From: Croceivirga sp.
GTDB taxonomy: Bacteria; Bacteroidota; Bacteroidia; Flavobacteriales; Flavobacteriaceae
NCBI GenBank assembly: GCA_028284665.1
Contig: JANQRG010000034.1
Span: forward strand, 34,404-98,403
Direction of reading: 5' to 3'
DNA length: 64,000 nucleotides
How positions within the stretch are numbered: position 1 is the first letter of the stretch; the number at the start of each line of letters is the position of its first letter. This document shows positions 34,373 to 43,191 of this stretch, in pieces. The position numbers and the translations under genes were made by a program. The notes under the pieces were generated by a model that was not told where the DNA came from, did not search any database, and was given only the letters and a program-made list of their open reading frames with translations.

Positions 34373-35082
34373 TATACTCGGATGAATACAAAATAGGCCA
34401 AAGTTCGGCGACAGATTCCAATAGCAAAGGCTATTATAAATGGGCGATCTGGATGGAACCGGGAACAAGTCCACTCTCGGAAATAGCATCAGTAGAATAT
34501 CTTTTGCACCCTACCTTTAAGAACAGACTGAGGACGATCACCGATGTGGAAACAAAGTTTAGGTTGGAATCTAAGGGCTGGGGAGAGTTTTTGGTGGAAA
34601 TAACGGTCAATAAAAAAAGTGGAGAGCCCTTGCGATTGACCCACTGGCTGACCTTAGAGGATAACTACACGACCGTTGAGGAGGAGGTGGAAGGTCTGGA
34701 TTTCGAGGGAAAAAATGTGTATATCTCCTATTCCAAGATAGATAGTCGGAGGGCAAAGATGTTAGAATCCTTGCTAACTGATTTGGGAATGCTGGTAACC
34801 TCTGGTTCTCATTACCAGGCGGGGGTCCCTATAGAAGAGTACATTGAAAATTCGATTAGTGCAGCTGATTTTATCGTAAACATCGATTCTTCTAGGCCAA
34901 CGGCCTGGCACCAATCCGAGTTGGAGTTTGCCCATAAAAAGTCTAAAGAAGTAGTATCGGTAAATGCTATTCTGAATACCGAGGACCCGGAGTCTTCCCT
35001 GAATCTTAAGGGCTCTTTTGGCAACCTATCCAAAACGAGTCTCAAAACTTTGGGGAATAATATAAGTAAACTGAAATCATAA
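34369..35082 (+). CDS. Prokaryotic YEATS domain fused to a TIR domain
   Basis: 237 residues. Residues 22-97 match the pYEATS pattern: YYKWAIWME, VEYLLHPTFKNRLRTI, FRLESKGWGEFLVEITV and PLRLTHWLTL. Residues 116-210 form a TIR domain (KNVYISYSKIDSRRAKML, then WHQSE with Trp180 and Glu184). pYEATS domains are reported in prokaryotic conflict systems, where they are thought to recognise modified peptides or proteins; here it would be the sensor and the TIR the effector or adaptor. Starts by ATGA overlap with the preceding TIR gene. Confidence 0.8.
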   Translation: MIYSDEYKIGQSSATDSNSKGYYKWAIWMEPGTSPLSEIASVEYLLHPTFKNRLRTITDVETKFRLESKGWGEFLVEITVNKKSGEPLRLTHWLTLEDNYTTVEEEVEGLDFEGKNVYISYSKIDSRRAKMLESLLTDLGMLVTSGSHYQAGVPIEEYIENSISAADFIVNIDSSRPTAWHQSELEFAHKKSKEVVSVNAILNTEDPESSLNLKGSFGNLSKTSLKTLGNNISKLKS

Positions 35083-35084
35083 TT

Positions 35085-36416
35085 ATGAAACCCCTCTGTT
35101 TTGTCCTGATGCCCTTTGGTGAAAAAGTAGATCATAAAGGGCGAACCATAGACTTTAACGAGGTGTATGAGGTATTGATCAAACCTGCTATCGAAGCCTG
35201 CGATATTGAACCGATCCGTGCCGATGAGGAGTTGTTAGGTGGAGCTATCCATACACCTATGTTTGAACGCTTAATTCTATGTGATTATGCTATTGCCGAT
35301 TTGACCTCGTTGAACGCCAACGTGTTTTATGAACTTGGTTTACGCCATGCGATAAAAGCACATACGACACTACCCATTTTTGCCTTCGATACAGATCTCC
35401 CTTTTGACCTAAAAATGCAGCGTACTTTACCATACGCTTTGGATGAAACAGGAAAACTTACGGCGGTAGAGAAAGACAAGGCCAGGCTAATAGAACACCT
35501 GGAATACGCCAAGGAGCATAAGCATACGGATAGCCCCGTTTTTCAATTGATAGATGGCTGGCAAATCTCACATAATCTGTCCCACGAAAAAACAGATGTC
35601 TTCAGAAAGCAGGCGATGTATGAAAATGACCTAAAGGAACAACTTTCCGATGCAAGGATTGAAGGAAAGGAGGCGGTGCTTAAGATGATGGAGGAACTAA
35701 AGCCTATCAAAGAAAAATCCGTTGGAGTGATAATTGACCTGTTTTTGTCTCTGCGAGGAATAAAAGCCTGGGATGAAATGGTAAGCTGTTACAACGCGAT
35801 GGATAAGCCGCTGCAAAAAACCAAAATGGTACGGGAGCAACTGGGTCTGGCCTTAAATAGGAGCGGAGCTTCCGAAAAGGCGAAGGAAGTTTTAGAAGGG
35901 GTACTGAAGGATTACGGTGCAGACCCGGAAACTAATGGAATTCTAGGAAGGGTGTTCAAGGATTTATATGAAAAGGCCAAAAAGAATGGGGAAGCGCTGA
36001 AGGCCGCCGGATATCTAAAACAGGCCATAAAGAGTTATAAAGAAGGATTTGATGCCGATTGGCGTGATGCCTACCCAGGGATAAACCTGGTGACCCTATT
36101 GGAACTACAGGGGGATGATAAACAACTACAACAGTACTTACCTATAGTTCAGTTTGCCAATAAACGTAAAATGGAATCAGGGCAACCGGATTATTGGGAT
36201 TTAGCTACTGATACGGAACTTTTTGTGCTTGGCAGCCAATACCAGCAAGCATTTGAAACATTATCCGAGGCGATAACCTTAATTCCGCCTAATGAAACAT
36301 GGATGCTGGAAACTACCTTGAAGAACTTGAATATCATCCTTGAATGCAGGAAGGAAAAAGGGAATAACGATACCGCACTGGCGGAACTCATAGAAGAATT
36401 TAAAAAATATAGCTGA
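35085..36416 (+). CDS. TIR-like N-terminal domain with TRAFs-binding (DUF4071-like) helical repeats
   Basis: 443 residues. Residues 1-130 carry a TIR-like Rossmannoid domain (LCFVLMPFGEK, IEPIRADEELLGGAIHTPMF, CDYAIADLTSLNANVFYELGLRHAI). The rest is helical repeats resembling the MAP3K TRAFs-binding domain and TPRs (EKAKEVLEGVLKDYGADPET, AGYLKQAIKSYKEGF). Proteins of this build occur in bacterial immunity-type operons as adaptor or sensor components. It begins two bases after the pYEATS-TIR gene, and the patatin gene follows after 15 bases. Confidence 0.8.
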   Translation: MKPLCFVLMPFGEKVDHKGRTIDFNEVYEVLIKPAIEACDIEPIRADEELLGGAIHTPMFERLILCDYAIADLTSLNANVFYELGLRHAIKAHTTLPIFAFDTDLPFDLKMQRTLPYALDETGKLTAVEKDKARLIEHLEYAKEHKHTDSPVFQLIDGWQISHNLSHEKTDVFRKQAMYENDLKEQLSDARIEGKEAVLKMMEELKPIKEKSVGVIIDLFLSLRGIKAWDEMVSCYNAMDKPLQKTKMVREQLGLALNRSGASEKAKEVLEGVLKDYGADPETNGILGRVFKDLYEKAKKNGEALKAAGYLKQAIKSYKEGFDADWRDAYPGINLVTLLELQGDDKQLQQYLPIVQFANKRKMESGQPDYWDLATDTELFVLGSQYQQAFETLSEAITLIPPNETWMLETTLKNLNIILECRKEKGNNDTALAELIEEFKKYS

Positions 36417-36431
36417 TTTCAACTTTACACC

Positions 36432-37547
36432 ATGGCAAAAACACTTAAAGAACACTTCGCCCCGGATAATGGGCCCAAGCGCATTTTAGCATTGGATGGC
36501 GGGGGAATACGGGGAGCTTTAACCCTCGGCTTTCTGGAAAAAATCGAAAAGACGATAAGGGAACGCGAAAAAGATGATAGTATTAAGCTGTGTGACTATT
36601 TTGATCTCATTGGTGGTACAAGCACAGGAGCCATTATTGCTTCAGGACTCGCGATAGGTATGGACGCGGTTGAAATACGAGATCTTTATTTGGACCTGGG
36701 CGATAAGATCTTTGGCAAAAAGAGGTCTTGGCTGCTCAACCCATTTAAGCGATACAAAGCCGAATTTGATTTTAAGCCCTTAGAGAATGCTTTAAAAGCC
36801 GTTTTTGGGGAGATAACTATAGGGAGTGATGCCATTAAAACGGGGCTTTGTATAGTCGCGAAACGCGCAGATACCTTGAGTACCTGGCCCATAATCAATC
36901 ACCCAGAAGGTAAGTTTTTCGATCACAATAAAGGTATGCTGTTGCGTCAGGTGATACGGGCTAGTGCGGCTGCACCCAGTTATTTTATTCCCCAAAAGGT
37001 GGATGTTGGATTTGGAGAGGTAGGCGCTTTTATCGATGGAGGAGTAAGTTTGGCCAACAACCCTGCCTTGCAATTATTTTTGGTGGCAACGCTTAAGGGA
37101 TTTCCGTTTCATTGGAAAACTGGAGAGAAGGACCTCTCGATACTGTCCATAGGCACAGGTACCTACACAAAAAGATTCAATCCTCATAAAATTGCCAAAA
37201 AAGGCCTATTGGGCTGGGCCAAGATGATACCTGAATTGTTTATGGAAGATGCCAATTATATGAATCAAACCATTTTGCAGTATTTGTCAGATTCGGAAAC
37301 AGCACAGAAAATCGATATAGAAATAGGGGATTTAAAAGGCGATTTACTACACAAGAAAAAAGCATTTAGTTATACTCGATATAATGTATTGCTTGAAACC
37401 AATCCAATGCAGGAACTAGGGTTTAGCTTTTCACAAAAACAATTAGAATCGCTTCGTGAAATGTCCGATGCGCATAATAAGGATATACTCTATAAAATTG
37501 GGGCAAGCGCTGCCGAGAAGAAGGTTTTGTCCAAACATATTTTTTAG
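36432..37547 (+). CDS. Patatin-like phospholipase
   Basis: 371 residues. RILALDGGGIRGALTLGFLE (oxyanion DGGGIRG), the nucleophile GTSTG with Ser64, and the acid of the dyad Asp202 in FIDGGVSLANNP are all present, so an intact Ser-Asp phospholipase is predicted. Patatin enzymes are membrane-degrading effectors of several abortive-infection systems such as CBASS. In this operon it is the most likely killing enzyme, with the TIR proteins upstream as signal producers or sensors. Confidence 0.9.
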   Translation: MAKTLKEHFAPDNGPKRILALDGGGIRGALTLGFLEKIEKTIREREKDDSIKLCDYFDLIGGTSTGAIIASGLAIGMDAVEIRDLYLDLGDKIFGKKRSWLLNPFKRYKAEFDFKPLENALKAVFGEITIGSDAIKTGLCIVAKRADTLSTWPIINHPEGKFFDHNKGMLLRQVIRASAAAPSYFIPQKVDVGFGEVGAFIDGGVSLANNPALQLFLVATLKGFPFHWKTGEKDLSILSIGTGTYTKRFNPHKIAKKGLLGWAKMIPELFMEDANYMNQTILQYLSDSETAQKIDIEIGDLKGDLLHKKKAFSYTRYNVLLETNPMQELGFSFSQKQLESLREMSDAHNKDILYKIGASAAEKKVLSKHIF

Positions 37548-37562
37548 TCGATCGTTAATCGA

Positions 37563-37802
37563 ATGGGAGGAAATGGATACATACTACTGGTGTTGTTCCT
37601 TATTTTTTCTGCTTTTATAAAGGGATCAAGATTTCTTGAAAGAAAAAAATTGATCCTTAAGCGAGCAGAACTTGCAGAAAAGGAATTGGAAAAAGAACTT
37701 TTGGTCAACCTTGCAAAAAAGAATAAGCGCTGGGCCTACTTATATTTTTTAATATCGTTGCTCGGGATTTTTTCATTTGCACTAATTCCATTAGAACCAT
37801 GA
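37563..37802 (+). CDS. Small two-TM protein with cytoplasmic coiled coil
   Basis: 79 residues: a hydrophobic helix (YILLVLFLIFSAFI), a charged helical segment rich in Lys/Glu (ERKKLILKRAELAEKELEKE) likely a coiled coil, and a second helix (AYLYFLISLLGIFSFALI). I do not recognise the family. It overlaps the next gene as ATGA and sits in the TIR-patatin operon, so it may be a membrane partner of the TIR-like protein that follows. Confidence 0.65.
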   Translation: MGGNGYILLVLFLIFSAFIKGSRFLERKKLILKRAELAEKELEKELLVNLAKKNKRWAYLYFLISLLGIFSFALIPLEP

Positions 37803-38689
37803 GAGCAGACCCCATGGTCATAACACTTTTGTTGCTGCTGCTCGCAGGGCTTATCAACCTGATAAACTGGGCCCGAAGATCGAACCAGAGATCCATAAAA
37901 TATAAAGCGCTAATTAACGAACAAAAACCATTTTGCTTGTACCTCCGTTCATTTGCCGATGACGGTACCGGAACAATAGCACCCCTGAATGCGACCTGGG
38001 TAGATATAAAACTGGATACTTTTGAAAAAAGGTTGTCCAATCACCTGTTCGGGAAACTATTGGTAGCGGTTGGAAGACCGGGTGAAAACCTACCCAACTT
38101 GGGAGCAAAAAAAATGTATTTGGAAGATTCCGAATGGAAACAAAAAGTTGCAGCTTTAATTTCAAAAGCCGCTATGGTGATTCTTAAACCGTCAAACACA
38201 TTGGGATTGCAATGGGAATTGAAGCATCTTATCGAATCGGGTAGCATGGATAAAACAGTGTTGTTTCATACGTTTAATGATTTCGGGGACAGAAAGCTCA
38301 AGGAATACTATTACAATGAATTTGCGAACAATATGAAGAACGAGCTGGGATTTGAAATGGAACCCTTTAATCCCAGGGATAGCTATAGCTATTTCGACGA
38401 AGATGGATTGCATCAAACAATAGGTCCGTTTAAGTTAAGGAAGTATTTCGAAAAGTTGGTGGAAAGATGGGAAATGGAAAGTCCATTGGAAAAGGCTATG
38501 AACGTTGGCGCGAGTGAAGAATTTGGTGTTGGGATCAAGGAAGAGCAGGCGTTCGAAACGGATCCGGAAGGGGAAACAACGGAAAACAAGCTTTTTGGTG
38601 CGTTAAGTACAATTTTTTCCGGGATTTTTGTTTTTGCCGTCAGCTATGTAGCTATGGTAATGCTAATGGACCTGTTTAAGCTTTTTTAG
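37799..38689 (+). CDS. Membrane-anchored TIR-like protein
   Basis: 296 residues. An N-terminal helix (MVITLLLLLLAGLINLINW) and a C-terminal one (IFSGIFVFAVSYVAMVMLM) bracket a cytoplasmic domain with FCLYLRSFADDG, LVAVGRPGENLPNLGAKKMYL and KAAMVILKPSNTLGLQWELKHLIE, the pattern of membrane TIR-like proteins found in conflict islands. Between them, an acidic stretch (EEQAFETDPEGETTE) links the domain to the last helix. Last gene of the operon. Confidence 0.7.
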   Translation: MRADPMVITLLLLLLAGLINLINWARRSNQRSIKYKALINEQKPFCLYLRSFADDGTGTIAPLNATWVDIKLDTFEKRLSNHLFGKLLVAVGRPGENLPNLGAKKMYLEDSEWKQKVAALISKAAMVILKPSNTLGLQWELKHLIESGSMDKTVLFHTFNDFGDRKLKEYYYNEFANNMKNELGFEMEPFNPRDSYSYFDEDGLHQTIGPFKLRKYFEKLVERWEMESPLEKAMNVGASEEFGVGIKEEQAFETDPEGETTENKLFGALSTIFSGIFVFAVSYVAMVMLMDLFKLF

Positions 38690-38789
38690 CTCATAACCCC
38701 CATGTGATACTGTTTTATCTCTGTATGGGTAACGGAAGGGCTGTTGATATTTGGTTTTTGTTCGGGAGTTTTGCTGGAGTTTTAAGAAT

Positions 38790-39800
38790 TTAACCTGGGT
38801 ATTGAACAGGCTTCCTTCCTTGGTTTTTTGCAATTTCATTAATGGTCTTGACCAATTCCTTTTTAAAATCCTCCTGCGAATTCCAAAAAATAATGGGAAT
38901 GTCCTTAGCATCAAAATGTATTTCGGTGCCCTCTTTTGCTGTAGCAATTATTGGTTTTTCTAAAGCTTCTGCGTAACCTAATTCATAATAAACATTTGGT
39001 CTTCCAAGAGTTAGGTCAACAAAAACAAATGCACTTTGCTCGATATGTCGAAGGATTTCCGGGAATATTCTTTTGATTCCTTTTTCCTCATCCAAACGTA
39101 TGCATCTATAAGGAGGGTCATAAATTTTGCATACCGTTTTAAATGAAGCATGGGTGTCTTTTAAAGAAGGATCGTCTTTAAAAGACATTATGACGAAGGC
39201 ATTCCCTGATGATTTTACACGTTCAGCAAGGTTGACTACTCTTTGTGCCAGTTCTTCGTTAGAAGAATTTATACCTGCTAAAATTTCGAAATCTTGCAGT
39301 TCAATCCTATAATTTTTATTCTGTGCAATCTTTTCTCGTTCAAAGTCATAAATCTGGCTGGAAGCCCCTCCAAATCGTGCAACGGGTAGCACCGTTTTTT
39401 GAGCAATCCTGCCTAAATTGGCAGCCATATTTGTTCCGTCATAACCTCCTACACAGATAATCGCATGTGCTTTTTCAACCGGCTCTGGAAAATTAAGCTT
39501 TGGGTCAACCATTCCCCAGTTATTAACTTTGGATTGAATGATGTTACCATTGTTATGTGAAGGTTCTACTTTTCTCGGTAAATAGCTGACAACCTTTCTA
39601 TCGATATCAGCCGCATTCTTTTTTTTCAAATATTGAACGGCACTTTCCGTAATAACTGCATCAAAATCTGTCATGCAGCCATTTAGAAGTGTATGTCCTT
39701 GTTTTACAATTTCTTTACCAAGATACCGTGTAAATTCTTCTGTTACTTCTTTTTTCTTCGGATCTTCGGCGTCAAACCCCCCAACACATAAGATGTTCAT
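38790..39800 (-). CDS. SLOG-domain protein with C-terminal TIR-like domain
   Basis: 336 residues. Residues 1-170 resemble the SLOG nucleotide-ligand-binding fold (ILCVGGFDAEDPKK, AIICVGGYDGTNMAANLGRIA, VLPVARFGGASSQIYDFE). Residues 213-330 form a TIR-like Rossmannoid domain (AFVIMSFKDDPSLKDT, SAFVFVDLTLGRPNVYYELGYAEAL). SLOG domains bind nucleotide-derived signals in defence systems such as Thoeris ThsA, so a ligand-gated enzyme is plausible. It follows the TIR-FGE gene by 34 bases on the same strand. Confidence 0.75.
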   Translation of the reverse strand: MNILCVGGFDAEDPKKKEVTEEFTRYLGKEIVKQGHTLLNGCMTDFDAVITESAVQYLKKKNAADIDRKVVSYLPRKVEPSHNNGNIIQSKVNNWGMVDPKLNFPEPVEKAHAIICVGGYDGTNMAANLGRIAQKTVLPVARFGGASSQIYDFEREKIAQNKNYRIELQDFEILAGINSSNEELAQRVVNLAERVKSSGNAFVIMSFKDDPSLKDTHASFKTVCKIYDPPYRCIRLDEEKGIKRIFPEILRHIEQSAFVFVDLTLGRPNVYYELGYAEALEKPIIATAKEGTEIHFDAKDIPIIFWNSQEDFKKELVKTINEIAKNQGRKPVQYPG

Positions 39801-39834
39801 TGTATTGTTTTTTGTAGTGTCCTAAATTTAATAA

Positions 39835-40869
39835 TTAACTATCTAAATCCTGTGCTAATCGAAAACCTAGATTCGCATATCTAAACATAGTGGTTTCACT
39901 TCCTCGAAACTCCGAACTACAATAAAAGTCTCCTCCATCATAACTTCCTCCTCTGAACGCCGCTTCATATCCGCTATGATTCGCTGTTCTTGCTTGCCGG
40001 GTTTTAAATGAATCACCTATCCATTCACAAACATTACCCAACATATCATAAAGATCCCAACTATTGGGTTGTTTCATGCCAACAGGTTTTGTGGTGTTTC
40101 CCGAATTATGTGCGAACCAGGCATGCGCTTCTAAACGCTGCGGGTTATCAAAAAAATAATATCTTCTCATTTCTCCAGCGCTGCAAGCATGAACCCATTC
40201 TGCTTCGGTTGGAAGGCGGTATTTTGGCCCATCCAGGTTTTGGTTTAATTTTTTTAGGAAATCTTGGATAGCTATCCATGATATACTTTCCACTGGTCTA
40301 TTAGGATTCCCGGTATGATGACTGGGGTTGTTGCCCATTACCCGCTTCCATTCCTCCTGGGTAACCAAGTATTTTCCGATTAGAAAACTATGTTGGGTAT
40401 CTTTCGTATTATCCGCAATGGTCGGGGGGATGGAGACCATTTCTGGTCTTATAGTAAATTTTGGCAGGATTGCCCTCAATACTTCATCGATTCCTTTTTT
40501 CCCAAAGTCACCATAAACCGGGATGGCGTGAAAATCACTTAATATTTTGGAACCAATTTCCCTATCCGGTACTTTACAATCGGAAAGTAAAACAGGTAAT
40601 AACCAGGAACCGTTTTTAGTTGACAGGTGTTGAGCAGCAATTTTAAGTTCTTCCCAGACATAGCTCTCTTCTTTTTGAAGCAGTTCTTGAGAAAGTACAA
40701 GCAAAAAATAATCGTCCGACTTAATTTCTTTTTCAATTACCTTTCCCCATTCTTTACCTATGGTCAGATTTTTGTCCCACCATACATCGACCTTGTTCCG
40801 GATTAAAATCTCTACAAGATTACTTACCTCTTTTTGATTCTCCCGGCAATAAGAAATAAATACGTTCAT
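39835..40869 (-). CDS. TIR domain fused to a formylglycine-generating-enzyme-like (SUMF1) domain
   Basis: 344 residues from the ATG at 40869. Residues 1-130 form a TIR domain (MNVFISYCRENQKEVSN, VDVWWDKNLTIG, WEELK with Trp72). Residues 155-340 have the SUMF1/FGE-type fold: FLIGKYLVTQEEWKRVMG, YRLPTEAEWVHACSAG, NSWDLYDMLGNVCEWIGD, FRGGSYDGGDFYCSSEFRG and NLGFRLAQ. Only one of the two active-site-type cysteines is obvious. Such domains in conflict operons may act as ligand-binding modules. Lies 26 bases downstream of the FAD oxidase gene, likely one unit. Confidence 0.85.
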   Translation of the reverse strand: MNVFISYCRENQKEVSNLVEILIRNKVDVWWDKNLTIGKEWGKVIEKEIKSDDYFLLVLSQELLQKEESYVWEELKIAAQHLSTKNGSWLLPVLLSDCKVPDREIGSKILSDFHAIPVYGDFGKKGIDEVLRAILPKFTIRPEMVSIPPTIADNTKDTQHSFLIGKYLVTQEEWKRVMGNNPSHHTGNPNRPVESISWIAIQDFLKKLNQNLDGPKYRLPTEAEWVHACSAGEMRRYYFFDNPQRLEAHAWFAHNSGNTTKPVGMKQPNSWDLYDMLGNVCEWIGDSFKTRQARTANHSGYEAAFRGGSYDGGDFYCSSEFRGSETTMFRYANLGFRLAQDLDS

Positions 40870-40895
40870 CCCTATAGTTATTTGTTTAATTCCCC

Positions 40896-42467
40896 TCAAA
40901 CAATAGCCCCTAGCACCTTATCTAACCCACACGCCTCAATAAACTTGTTGTTAAATACCTCCAATACGGGAGGCGTAAGCAACTGGTTCCGTGCATCGAT
41001 CCAGGCGTCCACCGCCGTATCACTATACATATTCCTAACCCGTGTGGTATTCAGGTTAAAGTTTATTTTCCCCCAATGCAACGTATACGGGATCCCTTCC
41101 TGTTCAAACTTGTTCCAGACAGCTTCATAGAACTCCCTGGCCTTATCGCCATCTACCCCGTCCATCTCCAATACACAACTATTTGGGAATTTCGTAAAAC
41201 CAAGTGTAGCCTGGGTCCCTTTTACATAGCGTAAGGACAGTCCACCAGGAAAGGGCTTCTGTTTATTCACTTCAACAATGGTTTCCAGGGCTTTTGGGGA
41301 ATCCGCAATGTCAATACCGATAGCCGCACTGGCTACCTTTCCCCTGAATTTAGTGTAATTGAAAATTTCGCGTACGGTTCCCTGTACCGGATCTTGTGCT
41401 TCAAAAGCCAGCCCAAACATGGCGTTGACCAAGGTAGGGATCAGCAATCCCGAGCCGGGTAATCTATCCAGCACCGTAGAGATGATCCCAAGGAGATCGT
41501 CACCGTAGGTGAAGTCATTGGTACGCAGAATAGGCGGATGTGGCTCCACCGGCTTTTTGAACATATATTTCAGGAAGGCGCCTTTGTCCGGGTCGTTTGG
41601 CGCGAAATCATGGATGTTAAACAGCACTTCAAAATGGTAGAGCTCACCATTCTGCCCGGTTCCCGGAAGCTGTAGTCCTGCAAAATCCTGTTGGGTCATC
41701 GCTTTTTGCAAGGTGGCATCGTAAGGAATTTTGGCCACCCGATGTTCTGTAAGTAAAAATTGCGGTTCGGTTTCTATCATTACCCCATGAATAAACCCAA
41801 AGCTGCCAAAGGAAACCAAGGCAGCATAGAACAAATCGTCGTCCCGTATCAAAGTAGCGTCCAACCAATTGACAAACTCCTGGGAAACCGCGGGTGAGGA
41901 GGCGCGTTCCAACCAGACATGGGTGTCCGGGCCGGTTACCAGATGCAAACCCACTACAAAATCCGGGATTGCACCGACGTTGAAAGCAGCACCATGGGTA
42001 CCCGTGGAAAGGGCACCGGCTACTGTTTGCCCGTTACTGGCCCCTGAAGCTTTAATGGATCGCGGTGGATTTTTAGCATCCAGCCGGTTGTTGATCTCAT
42101 AAATGATAGTGCCACATTGCAAAAAATATAGATCTTCCGGGCTGTTTTGGTAATTGGGATGGACATACTTTTGGGTCAAGGGGAAGGAAAAATTCAAAGA
42201 GGCTGTATCAATCAAACCGCCTTCGGTCACCCCGACTTTGGTAAACGACCAGCCACTGCCCATGGCACGTAGGCGCAGGTTGTTATCCAAGGCGTGTTGG
42301 ATAAGCCATTGAAAATTTTGGGTTGTTTTCCGGTAACGTTCTTTATGGCTTTGCCCTGGGGGATTTCGTAATTTAAAAGAAGCATCCTGAACCAGCGGAT
42401 GGGTAAAATTCTCATGCTTGTTGGTCCATTGCTGTATGGGTAACTGGGTAATTCCTTCGGGTAGCAT
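40896..42467 (-). CDS. FAD-linked oxidase (VAO/PCMH family, lactone or alditol oxidase-like)
   Basis: 523 residues. The FAD-binding PCMH domain shows LRLRAMGSGWSFTKVGVTEG, ASGASNGQTVAGALSTGTHG and DFVVGLHLVTGPDTHVWL. The C-terminal part ends in LHWGKINFNLNTTRVRNMY, the HxGK-type substrate-domain pattern of D-arabinono-1,4-lactone and alditol oxidases. It oxidises a sugar lactone or alcohol with O2 or another acceptor. Unexpected as the likely first gene of a unit that continues with TIR-FGE and SLOG-TIR-like genes. Confidence 0.85.
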   Translation of the reverse strand: MLPEGITQLPIQQWTNKHENFTHPLVQDASFKLRNPPGQSHKERYRKTTQNFQWLIQHALDNNLRLRAMGSGWSFTKVGVTEGGLIDTASLNFSFPLTQKYVHPNYQNSPEDLYFLQCGTIIYEINNRLDAKNPPRSIKASGASNGQTVAGALSTGTHGAAFNVGAIPDFVVGLHLVTGPDTHVWLERASSPAVSQEFVNWLDATLIRDDDLFYAALVSFGSFGFIHGVMIETEPQFLLTEHRVAKIPYDATLQKAMTQQDFAGLQLPGTGQNGELYHFEVLFNIHDFAPNDPDKGAFLKYMFKKPVEPHPPILRTNDFTYGDDLLGIISTVLDRLPGSGLLIPTLVNAMFGLAFEAQDPVQGTVREIFNYTKFRGKVASAAIGIDIADSPKALETIVEVNKQKPFPGGLSLRYVKGTQATLGFTKFPNSCVLEMDGVDGDKAREFYEAVWNKFEQEGIPYTLHWGKINFNLNTTRVRNMYSDTAVDAWIDARNQLLTPPVLEVFNNKFIEACGLDKVLGAIV

Positions 42468-42479
42468 GGGTATTTCATT

Positions 42480-42848
42480 TTAGTTATCCAAATCTCCTTC
42501 GCCGCCTTGCGGTCGGGCACAGCCATAACTTACGGTTCTATGGTTCACGATACCTAAGGTCACTATGCTCAATAGCACATCCGTAAAAGATGTTTTTACC
42601 ACCACCCAGGACATGGATCTTTCCGTGCAGGGGCATTCGGTGCCTGCAATTTCGGGATTGGCACTTACCATTTTAGTGCTGCCAGGGGCCACACCCCACC
42701 AATAGCTCCAACTGGATTTCTTTTGACATTCCAGGTTCTCAACGGTATCCTGATAGGGATTGGCCTCAACACGGGTACTCACGCAAGAAGATGCCGCAAA
42801 AGCAATGGGAAGAAGGTATAAAAAATGGATAAAAAGGCTTTTTCTCAT
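42480..42848 (-). CDS. Small lipoprotein, Bor-like
   Basis: 122 residues from the ATG at 42848. Leader MRKSLFIHFLYLLPIAFAASSC with lipobox AASSC. The rest has four further cysteines (ECQKKSSW, TECPCTERS, YGCARP) and a hydrophobic strand DVLLSIVTLGIVNHRTVSYGC, a layout like the Bor/Iss family of surface lipoproteins, though the match is weak. It precedes the FAD oxidase gene by 12 bases. A 7-bp hairpin lies just upstream. Confidence 0.55.
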   Translation of the reverse strand: MRKSLFIHFLYLLPIAFAASSCVSTRVEANPYQDTVENLECQKKSSWSYWWGVAPGSTKMVSANPEIAGTECPCTERSMSWVVVKTSFTDVLLSIVTLGIVNHRTVSYGCARPQGGEGDLDN

Positions 42849-43191
42849 GTCGTATTTATAGTTGGTCAAAAAAAGTAACCTATCTGGAGAAGCAGATAGT
42901 ATAAGGTAGGACTTAATCAGAATTAATAGGAATAGATTTGTATAGATTGTAAGTATTGGTGTATAAATTGAAGGTGGCATTTCCGAAACAATAAGTACAT
43001 TAGTAATAGGTAAAGGCGGTATCACACGAATGAATGTAGAGAAGCCTATTCGGTACGTCCTTAGCACAAGTGTAGCATTGTTAATGATTATTTGGAAACC
43101 ATCGGTAGCATGCTAAGGGCATGGTAGCCAATTTTGATCTTCCAGAGGGATATTCGTCAATTTCCTAATTTAGTTGTGCTATACAGCCAGG
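42849..43191. other. Gene-free interval with a hairpin
   Basis: CTATCTG (42880-42886) and CAGATAG (42893-42899) form a perfect 7-bp inverted repeat with a GAGAAG loop, about 30 bases upstream of the Bor-like gene on its 5-prime side. Apart from that I see no gene or RNA. The promoters of the minus-strand unit and the DUF4062 gene must lie here. Confidence 0.5.

Noticed and set aside
38663..38947. 94-codon minus-strand frame between the TIR-like gene and the SLOG gene
   Set aside because: Overlaps two better-supported genes in a different frame and lacks motifs.
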